From the NCBI GenBank assembly GCA_021777225.1, contig JAJYDQ010000015.1:1-60313 (forward strand): a stretch of DNA of 60,313 bases, given 5' to 3'. The notes beneath the pieces are model-generated. The model was not told the origin of the DNA and ran no database searches. It saw only the letters and a program-made list of their open reading frames with translations. This document shows, piece by piece, positions 1 through 8,636 of the stretch (position 1 is the stretch's first letter; each line of letters starts with the position of its first letter). The DNA is from Deltaproteobacteria bacterium (GTDB taxonomy: Bacteria > Desulfobacterota > Desulfomonilia > Desulfomonilales > Desulfomonilaceae). The position numbers and the translations under genes are program-made.

Positions 1-281
1 CGCTGGAATTGGCTTTAGAATTGGCTGAAATATCATCCAGCCACGGAATCAGGATGTTATCTTGCGCTCACGATTTTCTTGCTGTTGGTCCGATAGCGCC
101 GGCTAGTTGCATTGACTCGGAGTTTTTGAAGGGGTTGTTTCATTCTGCTGATCAGAAGCGACTGCTTGATGAAATAGACAAAAGGCCAACCAGGAAAGAT
201 TGTAGATGCGTAGCGTCCGTTGACATCGGACGGTATGACACATGTAGGCACGGATGTGTATATTGTTACGCCACAAAGTAG
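1..281 (+). CDS. DUF1848 family protein, C-terminal part
   Basis: The reading frame is open from the left edge, so the start lies outside the window. The visible 90 or so residues end in the DUF1848 signature: a C-R-C, then DIGRYDTC, then HGCVYCYA. In this family the clustered cysteines are thought to bind an iron-sulfur cluster; the reaction is not known to me. The preceding stretch (LAEISSSHGIRMLSCAHDF) also fits the family. The protein stops only two residues after CYA, whereas family members usually run on for about 15-20 more residues. Neither of the other two frames restores a convincing tail, so the C terminus is either naturally short or trimmed by mutation. Confidence 0.75.
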   Translation, partial: LELALELAEISSSHGIRMLSCAHDFLAVGPIAPASCIDSEFLKGLFHSADQKRLLDEIDKRPTRKDCRCVASVDIGRYDTCRHGCVYCYATK

Positions 282-400
282 CTATTGGCCTGAATTGTAC
301 CATCGCTGACAAACATGTGAATCGAAAAGCCATGATAGGCAGGACTTATCACACTAGATTGCTAAAATGCTAAAACTGTCTATTATGGTTACATCTTTTT

Positions 401-409
401 TGATATAAT
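401..409 (+). promoter_or_regulatory. Extended -10 promoter candidate
   Basis: TGATATAAT is a perfect TATAAT preceded by the TGn extension that can replace a -35 box. No good -35 lies 16-18 bases upstream. It sits 78 bases before the TonB-like gene and is the best promoter candidate in the 205-base gap after the DUF1848 gene. Confidence 0.4.
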
Positions 410-486
410 TGGCAAATTAGGTGTCAAGGGTCACTTTCTGCTATTACTGGCTCGTCTTCAAGTGGCCATACAAGTGATTTTCAGTA

Positions 487-1503
487 ATGAAGTTTGAACA
501 AACCAACATAGAAAACGATCTTGATTTTGATCTGGCGGATGGTCTTGAACCTGAACGTCTTGTTTTGCCCTCGACTTTGGTGATTGACAAGGCGGAAACG
601 GACGAGATCCTCAAATATTGCATTATAGCGGCTCTGCTCCTCCATCTTTTGCTGTTAATAATCGTGACCAGAGCAGGGCGTCTGCAGCCTCCTCATTCTC
701 TGCTCAGACCTGGGGAAAAGGTAACTCAGGTTAGGTTGGTAGAACCCCAGGACTCGTGGAAAGACAAAGAACCACCGCCCCAGCAGGCTGCGGCAATTTC
801 CGATAGAGACCACACCGCGTTAAAACAGAGACTTCCCAAACTGCCACTTCCACCAAAGCCTCCAATAGGCTCGATGCAGGAACCACAGACAAGGATGGCT
901 TCGTTAAACCCTCCACTAGCGCCGGAGGACCTTATTAAAAAAAAGGTTGAACCGCCTGAAAACGAAGCCAAAAAGCCGGCGCCTCAGGAAAAGTTTGAAA
1001 AGAAAGCTCGAACTCTAGAAAAGGAAATCGTCCCTAACAATTCAAAACAGAGGGACCGCAAAAAAAGTATAGATCTTAGGCCCACTCCAAGTGAAATGGC
1101 CAAGGGACTCTCGCGGTCATTCAGCGGGCCCAATGACTTTTTCCCTAATGGTGATGTTGAAGAAGCAGTTGTAGACATCAACACTAGAGAAGACAAATTC
1201 TTTTCATACATGCTTCAACTTAAAAGAAAAATTCAGGGAGTATGGGTTTACCCGGCTTCTGCTGCACAATCCGGGTTAGGCGGCAGCCTGGCTCTCGAGT
1301 TTTCAATTGCGAAAAATGGTGATCTTCTGTATGTGAATCTATTAGATTCGTCAGGACATTCGATACTTGACGAATCGGCCATCAAAGCAATCAAGTCGGC
1401 TGCTCCGTACTATCCGTTTCCTCCTAGATTGCATGCAAAAAGACTCAGGATTAGAGCAAACTTTATTTATGTTACCAGCAACTTCCTAAGGAATATAATG
1501 TGA
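487..1503 (+). CDS. TonB-family energy transducer-like protein
   Basis: This 338-residue protein has the TonB plan. A short acidic cytoplasmic N terminus leads to one membrane helix at about residues 42-62 (KYCIIAALLLHLLLLIIV). A Pro/Lys/Glu-rich periplasmic linker spans about 80-215. The TonB_C domain covers about 235-335, with GVWVYPASAAQSGLGGSL, then FSIAKNGDL, then LDESAIKAIKSA and a YPFPP segment. TonB C-terminal domains contact outer-membrane transporters and pass on energy from an inner-membrane motor. No exbB/exbD or receptor gene is adjacent, so the partner is unknown; some TonB_C proteins act in envelope assembly instead. The ATG at 487 has only a weak ribosome site. Family assignment is firm, function is not. 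Confidence 0.8.
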   Translation: MKFEQTNIENDLDFDLADGLEPERLVLPSTLVIDKAETDEILKYCIIAALLLHLLLLIIVTRAGRLQPPHSLLRPGEKVTQVRLVEPQDSWKDKEPPPQQAAAISDRDHTALKQRLPKLPLPPKPPIGSMQEPQTRMASLNPPLAPEDLIKKKVEPPENEAKKPAPQEKFEKKARTLEKEIVPNNSKQRDRKKSIDLRPTPSEMAKGLSRSFSGPNDFFPNGDVEEAVVDINTREDKFFSYMLQLKRKIQGVWVYPASAAQSGLGGSLALEFSIAKNGDLLYVNLLDSSGHSILDESAIKAIKSAAPYYPFPPRLHAKRLRIRANFIYVTSNFLRNIM

Positions 1504-1743
1504 CAGGGGTGGTTATATGGTAAACTCATTTCGGAATTTGCGGAGCGCCCCTGTCTAAGTCCCCCTGCCCATTTTAAGTTGTCACTATAGCGGGCTTGGT
1601 GTCTTGAAAACGATTGCCTAATAGGTTATCATTAGCATGAACAGCCTCGGAGGCGTTGTGTCGAGGCCTTGAGTTTTATCTTCATCGTGAGATGTCTGGT
1701 TTTTCTCACGACTTTCGATTTGGGTCTGGATGGAGGTCACAGA
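1504..1743 (+). other. Gap with two hairpins after the TonB-like gene
   Basis: No gene is seen here. An 8-base inverted repeat begins at the stop codon (GACAGGGG at 1502-1509, CCCCTGTC at 1548-1555). A second hairpin pairs GCCTCG (1644-1649) with CGAGGC (1662-1667) and is followed by a weak T-rich stretch. Either could end the upstream transcript; neither has a strong U tract. Confidence 0.3.
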
Positions 1744-2007
1744 ATGGCTTACGGTTTTTTAGTGCTGTTGACGGCACTAGCGTTCTCGTGGTCCGCCAGC
1801 GCGGCAGCCTACGAATTCTCCGGAAAATTGGAACGTTTGGATTCCAATTATGTCACGCTACTTGGGAAAGACAGCGACAAAAAGACAGGAAGAATTTGTC
1901 AGGACCAGCGAGCGCAGGCAGCCAGGTTTCTGGGCAAGTCAGTCATAGTTAACTTTGAGAAACAGCAAGGGGAGGAGTGGGCCATCAGTTTTGAAGCCCT
2001 AAAATAA
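1744..2007 (+). CDS. Small secreted protein, unknown
   Basis: This 87-residue protein has a clear signal peptide (MAYGFLVLLTALAFSWSASA, cleavage likely after ASA). The mature part is about 65 residues, with one cysteine and an SGKLERLDSNYVTLLGKD segment that could be small β-strands, as in OB-fold-like periplasmic proteins. I recognise no family. The ATG at 1744 is chosen because GGAGG sits 7 bases upstream; a longer frame opening at 1669 has no ribosome site. It is followed at once by a hairpin, so it is probably a single-gene unit. Confidence 0.6.
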   Translation: MAYGFLVLLTALAFSWSASAAAYEFSGKLERLDSNYVTLLGKDSDKKTGRICQDQRAQAARFLGKSVIVNFEKQQGEEWAISFEALK

Positions 2008-2009
2008 AA

Positions 2010-2042
2010 GTAAGGGCGTTTTGTAAACCAAAGCGCCCTTAC
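2010..2042. terminator. Hairpin between convergent genes
   Basis: A perfect 9-base stem (GTAAGGGCG 2010-2018, CGCCCTTAC 2034-2042) lies three bases after the small secreted gene and before the 3' end of the convergent TPR gene. There is no long U run, so a bidirectional terminator role is inferred from position. Confidence 0.5.
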
Positions 2043-2105
2043 ATGTTATCTCACCTGATTTTCAATATGCTCGTCTGATGATTCTTAAATCTAAAATATA
2101 AATCC

Positions 2106-3116
2106 TCATCTGTTTACGCTATCGAGGGGCAGGATCTCGTATGATTTCCTGACTTCCTGTCTGGCTGCCAATTCATATTTGTTTAGCCTTTCTTTCATCT
2201 CTTTCACACAAGATTCGTCAGGGCATTTTTTCGAACCCATTTCAATGGCTTTCTTTTGATGTTCTGCGGCTTTAAGTGGATCGCCCTGCTTGAAATATGC
2301 CTCGGCTATCGTTTCCTGGAACACACCATCCTTTGCGCCCATCATATCAAGGGCCTTCTTTGCCAAATCCATGGCTTTAGAAGAATCCTGAAGCTTCTCA
2401 TCCGGACAGGTCAACAGGAACCATGCGGTATCCTGAATGGTCCACGCGTCATTTGCGCCCATCTTGGAAATTTTCTGGAAGTCGTCGTAGGCGTCCTTGC
2501 ATTTTCCCATTCTGCTAAAGATCCAAGCTCTCATACGGTAGCCCTCAATAAAGCTCGGATTGTATTCGAGCGCTTTGTTAATATCTTTAAGGGCTTTTTC
2601 ATTGTCTTGGGCCCTGGAATATAGATCAGCCCGCTGCGCATAAGCCCAAGAATATTTTGGGTCCAGCTTTATAGCCTCTGAGAAGTCTTTGAGGGCTTCA
2701 TGGGGGTGTCCCTTGATTTTAAGAATGATGCCCTGTTGGCCGTATGCTTGAGCTGATGGGCCTTTAGCCAATGCGGCGCTGGCGTCTTCAGCAGCTCGGT
2801 TCAAATCTCCCAACTGCACGTAAACTCTTGATCTGCCAACATAACCGGCAGCGTCAGCCGGATTGGCTGAAATGTACTTATCGAAAAGTTTGAGAGCGTT
2901 ATCAAAATCCTTTTTGGAAAGAGCTTGATTAGCCGCTACTAATTCAGGATTTTGTCCACCTTTTAGCATTTGTCCCCAAGGGAAAAAGAATACTATGACG
3001 ACGACGATAATTCCCAGGATCAAAAACCCCATGAAACTATAGACGGATGCTCCGTTTTCCCTTCGGAGACTTAAATTCGGCGTTGCCTTGCATTCACGAT
3101 CCATCATTCTTTGCAC
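2106..3116 (-). CDS. Membrane-anchored TPR protein
   Basis: This 336-residue protein has one N-terminal membrane helix (about residues 25-48, FMGFLILGIIVVVIVFFF) and about six tetratricopeptide repeats from residue 58 on, with repeat consensus such as YVGRSRVYVQLGDLNRAAED and ALKDFSEAIKLDPKYSWAYA. TPR arrays bind other proteins; the anchor places the array on one face of the inner membrane, probably outside. No enzymatic domain is seen. AAGGAG lies 8 bases before the ATG at 3116. Upstream is a long leader with a tiny reading frame and a promoter. Partner and pathway are unknown. Confidence 0.75.
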   Translation of the reverse strand: MQRMMDRECKATPNLSLRRENGASVYSFMGFLILGIIVVVIVFFFPWGQMLKGGQNPELVAANQALSKKDFDNALKLFDKYISANPADAAGYVGRSRVYVQLGDLNRAAEDASAALAKGPSAQAYGQQGIILKIKGHPHEALKDFSEAIKLDPKYSWAYAQRADLYSRAQDNEKALKDINKALEYNPSFIEGYRMRAWIFSRMGKCKDAYDDFQKISKMGANDAWTIQDTAWFLLTCPDEKLQDSSKAMDLAKKALDMMGAKDGVFQETIAEAYFKQGDPLKAAEHQKKAIEMGSKKCPDESCVKEMKERLNKYELAARQEVRKSYEILPLDSVNR

Positions 3117-3120
3117 TCCT

Positions 3121-3150
3121 TCATTGTGAATTTCTCGAGAAGAACTCCAT
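3121..3150 (-). CDS. Possible leader peptide MEFFSRNSQ
   Basis: A nine-codon frame with a strong ribosome site (GGGGGAG, 5 bases before its ATG) ends in a TGA that overlaps the ribosome site (GAAGGAG) of the TPR gene. This placement would let its translation couple to or control the TPR gene. It is inferred from layout only; a chance ATG is possible. Confidence 0.3.
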   Translation of the reverse strand: MEFFSRNSQ

Positions 3151-3287
3151 TTGTTCTCCCCCTTCTTAAATATGAACTAATTTGTCTAAACACGAAATCA
3201 TTTCGCCTGGTTCAAGAATGTAAAGAGTCCGACTGAAGCTGCCCACTCCAGATCGTACACAGGTGTTGACTTAAATACAAAGTTGGA

Positions 3288-3315
3288 ATTATAAACAATT
3301 CGTTAATTTAATCAA
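3288..3315 (-). promoter_or_regulatory. Promoter candidate for the TPR gene
   Basis: On the minus strand, TTGATT (3310-3315) and a perfect TATAAT (3288-3293) are separated by 16 bases. This would give a leader of about 165 bases containing the nine-codon frame. Confidence 0.45.
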
Positions 3316-3365
3316 CGTCAATTTGTCAATAATTGACCAAAATAGTCTTTTTTAATAGAGGCGCT

Positions 3366-4025
3366 GTGAATTTCCCTGAAAAGGCAAATCGAGAGATTGA
3401 GGTCGTGTTTTTTGATTTTGGCGGAGTTTTGGCGGAAGAAGGTTTCAAACAGGGTTTAATGGCGATAGGGGCCACGTCTAATCTGGGGCCTCAAAAGTTT
3501 TTTGAAATCGGGGAGCGAGCCATTTATGAAACCGGATACGTAGTTGGGAAAGTTTTAGAGACTGATTATTGGAACGCCATCAGGAAAGAAACCGGGATCA
3601 AAAACTCCGACTTTGATATGCGGGCGGAAATCCTTAACAGGTTCAAACTGCGGCCCTGGATGCTCGGAACTGTCGATAGACTAAGCCTAAAAGGCTATTT
3701 TGTAGCACTGTTGAGTGATCAAACTAACTGGTTGGATGAATTAGACGCCAGAAGCCATTTCTGTGGACACTTCGACGCTGTCTTTAATTCGTATCATTTC
3801 GGGAAGGGCAAGCGGGATGTTTCTGTTTTTTTGGATGTGGCTCATATATTGGGGATCTCTCCGGAATCTTGCCTCTTGATTGATGATAACCCTGGTAACA
3901 TAGCTCGGGCATCATCCCTCAAATACAAAACTATCCTTTTCAATGGACGGGATGCGTTATTTCAGGAATTGACAATGCTTGAACTTGTCAACTCAGACGA
4001 TCTAATCGATATAATTTCTGACTGA
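3366..4025 (+). CDS. HAD-superfamily hydrolase, subfamily IA type
   Basis: All four HAD motifs can be seen. Motif I is VVFFDFGGVL, with the nucleophile Asp in the D-x-G variant found in YihX-like phosphatases. Motif II is ALLSDQTNW, motif III the Lys in GKGKRDVS, and motif IV LLIDDNPGNI. The substrate is likely a small phosphorylated metabolite but cannot be read from sequence. The length (about 220 residues) is normal. Start choice is uncertain: GTG at 3366 has AGAGG four bases upstream, while a TTG at 3333 would add 11 residues without a ribosome site. It stands alone between the divergent TPR gene and lon. Confidence 0.75.
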   Translation: MNFPEKANREIEVVFFDFGGVLAEEGFKQGLMAIGATSNLGPQKFFEIGERAIYETGYVVGKVLETDYWNAIRKETGIKNSDFDMRAEILNRFKLRPWMLGTVDRLSLKGYFVALLSDQTNWLDELDARSHFCGHFDAVFNSYHFGKGKRDVSVFLDVAHILGISPESCLLIDDNPGNIARASSLKYKTILFNGRDALFQELTMLELVNSDDLIDIISD

Positions 4026-4256
4026 AAAATCTGATAGCCAAAGTTAGACGCAAACTGATTTTCATACTTAGCCTTGGTATTTCTCCCCACTTATAACTTA
4101 GTACTCTCAAATAGTCTTCTGATTCTACCTCGTCCAATATCTTAACTAAACCTCACGTCATTATTAGGTATACTGAGCAATATTTTTGTTTTGATTATAT
4201 TTTTAATGTTGGACGCGTATATGCAGACCAAATTGATCTTGTTTGTGGGGATCATA

Positions 4257-4285
4257 TTGACTTTTGCTTGGAAATTTGATATGTT
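4257..4285 (+). promoter_or_regulatory. Promoter candidate for lon
   Basis: TTGACT (4257-4262) and TATGTT (4280-4285) are 17 bases apart in the AT-rich 329-base gap before lon, giving a leader of about 62 bases. No other signal is clear in that gap and I see no heat-shock operator. Confidence 0.5.
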
Positions 4286-4354
4286 ACACGTCAGAAATCC
4301 TTTTTAATAATTTGTGAATCCTAAGAAGTTCCAAGGGATGGGTGTTCCTAAATC

Positions 4355-6772
4355 ATGAAATCTATAAAATCGGTGGGCAAATTCCCCACGATCGTGCCGA
4401 TATTGCCCCTCCGGGACATGGTTATATTTCCAAACATCGTGATTCCGTTATTTCTAAAGGGCGCCAGGGTAGTCAAATTAGCGGAATCCCTACAAGGTGG
4501 TTCTAACCTTGTAGGCCTTTTTTACCAAAAATCGCGAAGTCGATTTGGAGTCTGGAGTGAAGAACTGTCACCAGTAGGTGTCCTTGCTCGAGTTGAAAAG
4601 ATAGTATCGGTCGAAACTGGAGGGGTGAGGGCTGTGGCTGAGGGTTTATGCCGGGTTTGTCTTATTAGCAAAGTAAAAAATGATCCGTATTTAACCGCGG
4701 AAGTTGGATTAGTGGAAGAAGGAACATGTGAGAGTGATCTCCATGACGCTTTGGTCGCAGGCGTTGTGAGCCAGTTCAAAATGGCAGAGGCCTTAGGGAA
4801 AACTGTAAGTCTTCAGATGCTCAAATCCATCGAACAAGCCCGGGATATCGGGGAATTGGCAGACCTTATAGGGTCTCAGGTGTCCGTCAAGTCGGAATCC
4901 AAGCAGGATCTTCTTGAAATTCTGGACCCCATAGTAAGATTGCGAAAATCTATGGCCTATTTCAAAACTGATGTTGATAACTTTGTTAATAAGCCGATAG
5001 TCTCGACTGAGCCTCTCGCTTCGTCAGCAGGCTTCAAAAGACCGTCAGCTCCTGAGACGAGACGGCAACTCAAGACATTCCAGAAGGATTACAGTTCCGA
5101 CGATGACCCAAATGCAGCGGAATTGAGAGGATTTCAACTCAGGATACGAGAAAATGGCATGCCTCCTGACGTGGCTGAAGCCGTAACCAGGGAGATCCAG
5201 CGTCTCGAGCGGATACCGCCGCATTCTCCGGAACATATAGTCTCCAGGACTTATGTAGATGTGCTGACCAGCTTGCCGTGGGACAAAACTACCCAAGACT
5301 ATCTGGATATTGTGAAGGCCAAAAGGACTCTTGATCTGGACCATTATGATCTTGCAATAGTCAAAGAACGCATCATGGAGTTCTTGGCTGTACGCAAGCT
5401 CAAGGCTGACAACAGAGGACCAATTCTGTGTCTTGTCGGACCACCAGGAGTTGGCAAGACGTCCTTGGGGCGTTCAATTGCCAGGGCAATGGGGAGGAAG
5501 TTTGTTCGAGTTTCGCTGGGCGGTGTTAGGGATGAAGCTGAAATACGCGGGCACAGGCGAACATACATTGGCGCCATGCCTGGCAGAATTATCCAGGAAA
5601 TTAGAAGGTCTGGGACAAGCAACCCAGTCTTCATGTTGGATGAGATCGACAAGGTCGGTCAGGACTTTCGCGGAGACCCAGCGTCCGCTCTTTTGGAGGC
5701 GCTTGACCCTGAGCAAAATTCGGGTTTTATGGACCACTATCTGGACATGCCTTTTGATCTCAGCAAGGTCATGTTTATCGCCACTGCAAACCAAGTTGAT
5801 TCCATTCCACATGCGCTTAAGGACCGTATGGAAATAATTCGACTTGCCGGTTATACAGATGAAGAAAAGGAAAAAATTGCTGAACTGTTCCTCATCCCTA
5901 AGGCACAAGAGCAAAATGGAGTTAAAGACTTCGACATAGCCTTTGAATCCTCGGCTACTAGGAAACTGATTAGCGGTTATACCAGAGAAGCCGGCGTTAG
6001 GAATCTTGAAAGGGAAATAAATTCGGTTTGCAGGAAGATCGCACTAAGGATTGCCCAGGGGCAGCTCCCCAAAAAATCTGTAGATCCAGCTATGATTGAG
6101 GATTTATTAGGGGCTCGGAAATACTATTCAGAACTCGCCGAGGAAAAAGATAGGATAGGAGTTGCAACAGGCCTCGCCTGGACTGAAAACGGAGGAGAGA
6201 TCATTTTTGTTGAGGTCACAGGTTTCGGTGGTAGAACTGGATTAATACTGACAGGTAACATGGGAGACGTGATGCAAGAGTCAGCGAGGGCGGCTTTGAG
6301 TTACCTGAGGCACTCATGTGAAAGCTTTGGACTCGACAAGAAACGTTTCTCCAATACTGAACTTCATGTTCATGTGCCATCAGCGGCAATACCCAAGGAT
6401 GGGCCTTCGGCAGGCGTGACAATCGCTGTAGCCCTAGCTTCACTCTTCACCGGTTCCGCTGTCAAACGGGATGTGGCGATGACAGGCGAACTCACATTAC
6501 ACGGAAGGGTCCTTCCTGTTGGTGGAATCAAGGAAAAACTCCTTGCGGCACGACGCGCCGGAGTTAGAGAGATTATTCTACCTTCCAGGAATTTTCCCGA
6601 TGTTAGATCATTTCCAGAGCATGTTACGAAAGGGCTTGTTCTGCATTTTGTCAGTGACGTCGGGGAAGCGATATGTACTGCGCTTGCCGACAATCCCAGT
6701 TTCCCCGACGTTTCGATGGAGCGTCAAAGAATTCTGCCGCTCTTTTCAGATTGCCGGTCCGACATGTGCTGA
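4355..6772 (+). CDS. lon: ATP-dependent protease Lon
   Basis: The 805-residue protein has the full LonA layout. The N-terminal substrate-binding domain opens with PTIVPILPLRDMVIFPNIV. The AAA+ module has Walker A GPPGVGKTSLG (about residue 362) and Walker B VFMLDEIDK. The protease domain has the catalytic Ser in PKDGPSAG (Ser685) and the partner Lys in GGIKEKLLAARRAG (Lys726). Lon degrades damaged and regulatory proteins in the cytoplasm. Length is normal for LonA. No clear ribosome site precedes the ATG at 4355, but the N-terminal sequence matches the family from its first residues. The gene is monocistronic and converges on nrnA. Confidence 0.97.
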   Translation: MKSIKSVGKFPTIVPILPLRDMVIFPNIVIPLFLKGARVVKLAESLQGGSNLVGLFYQKSRSRFGVWSEELSPVGVLARVEKIVSVETGGVRAVAEGLCRVCLISKVKNDPYLTAEVGLVEEGTCESDLHDALVAGVVSQFKMAEALGKTVSLQMLKSIEQARDIGELADLIGSQVSVKSESKQDLLEILDPIVRLRKSMAYFKTDVDNFVNKPIVSTEPLASSAGFKRPSAPETRRQLKTFQKDYSSDDDPNAAELRGFQLRIRENGMPPDVAEAVTREIQRLERIPPHSPEHIVSRTYVDVLTSLPWDKTTQDYLDIVKAKRTLDLDHYDLAIVKERIMEFLAVRKLKADNRGPILCLVGPPGVGKTSLGRSIARAMGRKFVRVSLGGVRDEAEIRGHRRTYIGAMPGRIIQEIRRSGTSNPVFMLDEIDKVGQDFRGDPASALLEALDPEQNSGFMDHYLDMPFDLSKVMFIATANQVDSIPHALKDRMEIIRLAGYTDEEKEKIAELFLIPKAQEQNGVKDFDIAFESSATRKLISGYTREAGVRNLEREINSVCRKIALRIAQGQLPKKSVDPAMIEDLLGARKYYSELAEEKDRIGVATGLAWTENGGEIIFVEVTGFGGRTGLILTGNMGDVMQESARAALSYLRHSCESFGLDKKRFSNTELHVHVPSAAIPKDGPSAGVTIAVALASLFTGSAVKRDVAMTGELTLHGRVLPVGGIKEKLLAARRAGVREIILPSRNFPDVRSFPEHVTKGLVLHFVSDVGEAICTALADNPSFPDVSMERQRILPLFSDCRSDMC

Positions 6773-6791
6773 GCGTCAAGAATTCATGTCC

Positions 6792-7763
6792 TTATTTCTG
6801 TGACTGGCTAAGGGCTGTGCTTATCAGTTCAAGAAGCCTGATTCTCAACTTCTGTGGAGACATGGACGCTTTGATTCCCGCCGCGCGGCGATGTCCGCCT
6901 CCGCCCAATTCAGAAGCAATTGCTGACACGTCAATTAATCCCTTGGACCTGAGGCTGACCTTGCAGAGATTGTCCGACAGTTTGGTGATAAGCCCGCCGA
7001 CTTCAACCCCGCGAGTTTCGCGAAGCCTGTTGACAAGATTTTCGCCTTCTGAAAGGTCTGCTCCTATTTCTTCAAAATCTTCAAGGTCCAAATGGCTAAG
7101 TACCAGTTTCCCATCCAGAAGAATCTCTAACCGCTCAAGCATTAACTTTTCTAGCGCTAACCTAGACACAGCGAATTCTTCAAAGAGATACCTTGTGATC
7201 TCGTAATTATCAACGCCCGGTTCCAGGAGTTTAGCGGCAAGTTCAAATGTCTTGCTTGTTACACCTGCGAATTTGAAACAGCCAGTATCGGTAATCAATC
7301 CTGTATATAAGCATTTTCCCACGTCTATACTCAGTGGGTGTCCTGCCTTTTCAAGGATTTCATAGACTAGTTGAGTCGTAGAGTTGGCATGTCGCTGAAT
7401 ATGATTAATGTTCCCGTATCCCGGGTTGGTGGGGTGGTGGTCGACATTGATCAGCGTTGCTGTTTCACGTAATGCATCGACTTGAGGAGAGATCCGATTT
7501 TCTGCGGCGACATCCAAAGAAATTATATATGTGGGGTCAAAATTGATCGATTCCAGACCTATTAGAACATCATCCTTGCCTGGTAAGAATTCAAACAGCG
7601 CCGGAAATTTTGTTCCAAGGACAGGGGCAGCGGTTTTGCCCATTTCCCTTAGAGCCAAATACATGCCGAGAAGCGATCCAATTGCGTCGCCATCGGGGTT
7701 AACATGAGTAATTACCAGGAACTTATCATGTTTATTTATAATTTCGGCTATTTGTTCAATCAT
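6792..7763 (-). CDS. nrnA: DHH/DHHA1 phosphoesterase, NrnA-like
   Basis: The 323-residue protein carries the DHH motifs: HVNPDGDAIGS near the N terminus, the DHH triad in NVDHHPTN, and the DHHA1 substrate motif GGGGHRRAAG near the C terminus. Relatives degrade short oligoribonucleotides and dephosphorylate pAp (3'-phosphoadenosine 5'-phosphate). The ATG at 7763 lies inside the rbfA stop region (an 8-base ATGATTGA overlap), so the two are translationally coupled; a 25-residue longer frame would overlap rbfA much further. It is the last gene of the rimP-nusA-infB-rbfA operon, a place where NrnA-type genes are common. Confidence 0.92.
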   Translation of the reverse strand: MIEQIAEIINKHDKFLVITHVNPDGDAIGSLLGMYLALREMGKTAAPVLGTKFPALFEFLPGKDDVLIGLESINFDPTYIISLDVAAENRISPQVDALRETATLINVDHHPTNPGYGNINHIQRHANSTTQLVYEILEKAGHPLSIDVGKCLYTGLITDTGCFKFAGVTSKTFELAAKLLEPGVDNYEITRYLFEEFAVSRLALEKLMLERLEILLDGKLVLSHLDLEDFEEIGADLSEGENLVNRLRETRGVEVGGLITKLSDNLCKVSLRSKGLIDVSAIASELGGGGHRRAAGIKASMSPQKLRIRLLELISTALSQSQK

Positions 7764-8115
7764 TTTCGTTGACCGTAGTTGCTTCGATTTCTTTGAGCAA
7801 TTTGGAAATCTTAACCGAATAATCAAACGAGGAATCATAAAAAAAAGTCAATAAGGGGATATATTTGAGGTCCAGTTCTTCCTTCAATCGATGACGAATG
7901 AATCCTTCGGCTTTAGCCAGTCCCTTAAGATGATCGTCGACCCTGCCATCGGTTAAGCTTGAAAAAAACACCCTGGCGGACTTTAGATCAGAACTCATCA
8001 ATACATCGGTTATAGTAACCCCCGAGACCCTGGGATCCTTGATGTCGTGAGTGAGAATATCAGATATTGTCTGTTTCAAAAGTTCTGAAACTCGCTCTTT
8101 CCTAAATTGCGGCAT
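7756..8115 (-). CDS. rbfA: 30S ribosome-binding factor RbfA
   Basis: This 119-residue protein matches RbfA throughout, from RKERVSELLKQTISDIL through DPRVSGVTITDVLMSSDL and ARVFFS to the FYDSSFDYSVKISKLL segment. RbfA binds the immature 30S subunit and helps mature the 5' end of 16S rRNA. AAGGAAGG precedes the ATG at a normal distance. It overlaps the start of nrnA and follows the DUF503 gene after a 154-base gap in which I see no promoter. Confidence 0.95.
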   Translation of the reverse strand: MPQFRKERVSELLKQTISDILTHDIKDPRVSGVTITDVLMSSDLKSARVFFSSLTDGRVDDHLKGLAKAEGFIRHRLKEELDLKYIPLLTFFYDSSFDYSVKISKLLKEIEATTVNEND

Positions 8116-8269
8116 TGGTTTGCTACCTTCCTTGATCCGGCTAGTGACACAATATCACGAAACTGGCTTGATATGGGGTAAGTCCGCGCAAGTGGTCGGA
8201 ATAGGAAGGGTATCTGGGGATCATCAGATATTCCAGGGGCCTTGAAATTCCGACCCGAAGAACCAGGAT

Positions 8270-8569
8270 TTAATAAAATTCCCCAAATGGCATAATTTCG
8301 ATGGAAAAACTGACTACCTCGGCCAGGTACAAATTCTCCGTGTATTCGGCAATTGTCTCGAGCATTTTATGAGCATGCCCTGAGTCATTCGAAACTACCG
8401 CAATTCCCAGGGAACATTTTTGCCATTTATCGTTGTCCTCAACTTCAGCTATCGAAACATTAAATTTAGAGCGAACCTTCCCAAGGATACTTTTTACTAC
8501 CTGGCGTTTCTCCTTTAAGGAAGAAGATTGATGAATCACTATTTTTAGTAAACCGATTCCCACAAACAT
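8270..8569 (-). CDS. DUF503 (YlxP-like) protein
   Basis: This 99-residue protein starts with FVGIGLLKIVIHQSSSLKEK and continues KRQVVKSILGKVRSKFNVSIAEV, the hallmark of DUF503/YlxP. It sits between infB and rbfA, as in many bacteria, which supports a role linked to ribosome maturation; the exact function is not established. A CSLGIAVVSND β-strand motif is also conserved. Confidence 0.93.
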   Translation of the reverse strand: MFVGIGLLKIVIHQSSSLKEKRQVVKSILGKVRSKFNVSIAEVEDNDKWQKCSLGIAVVSNDSGHAHKMLETIAEYTENLYLAEVVSFSIEIMPFGEFY

Positions 8570-8636
8570 GAAATATTAATGACGCAATACCCAATTCAAC
8601 TACGTTCCGTAAGGCCTGGATGGTAGCAACTTATGA

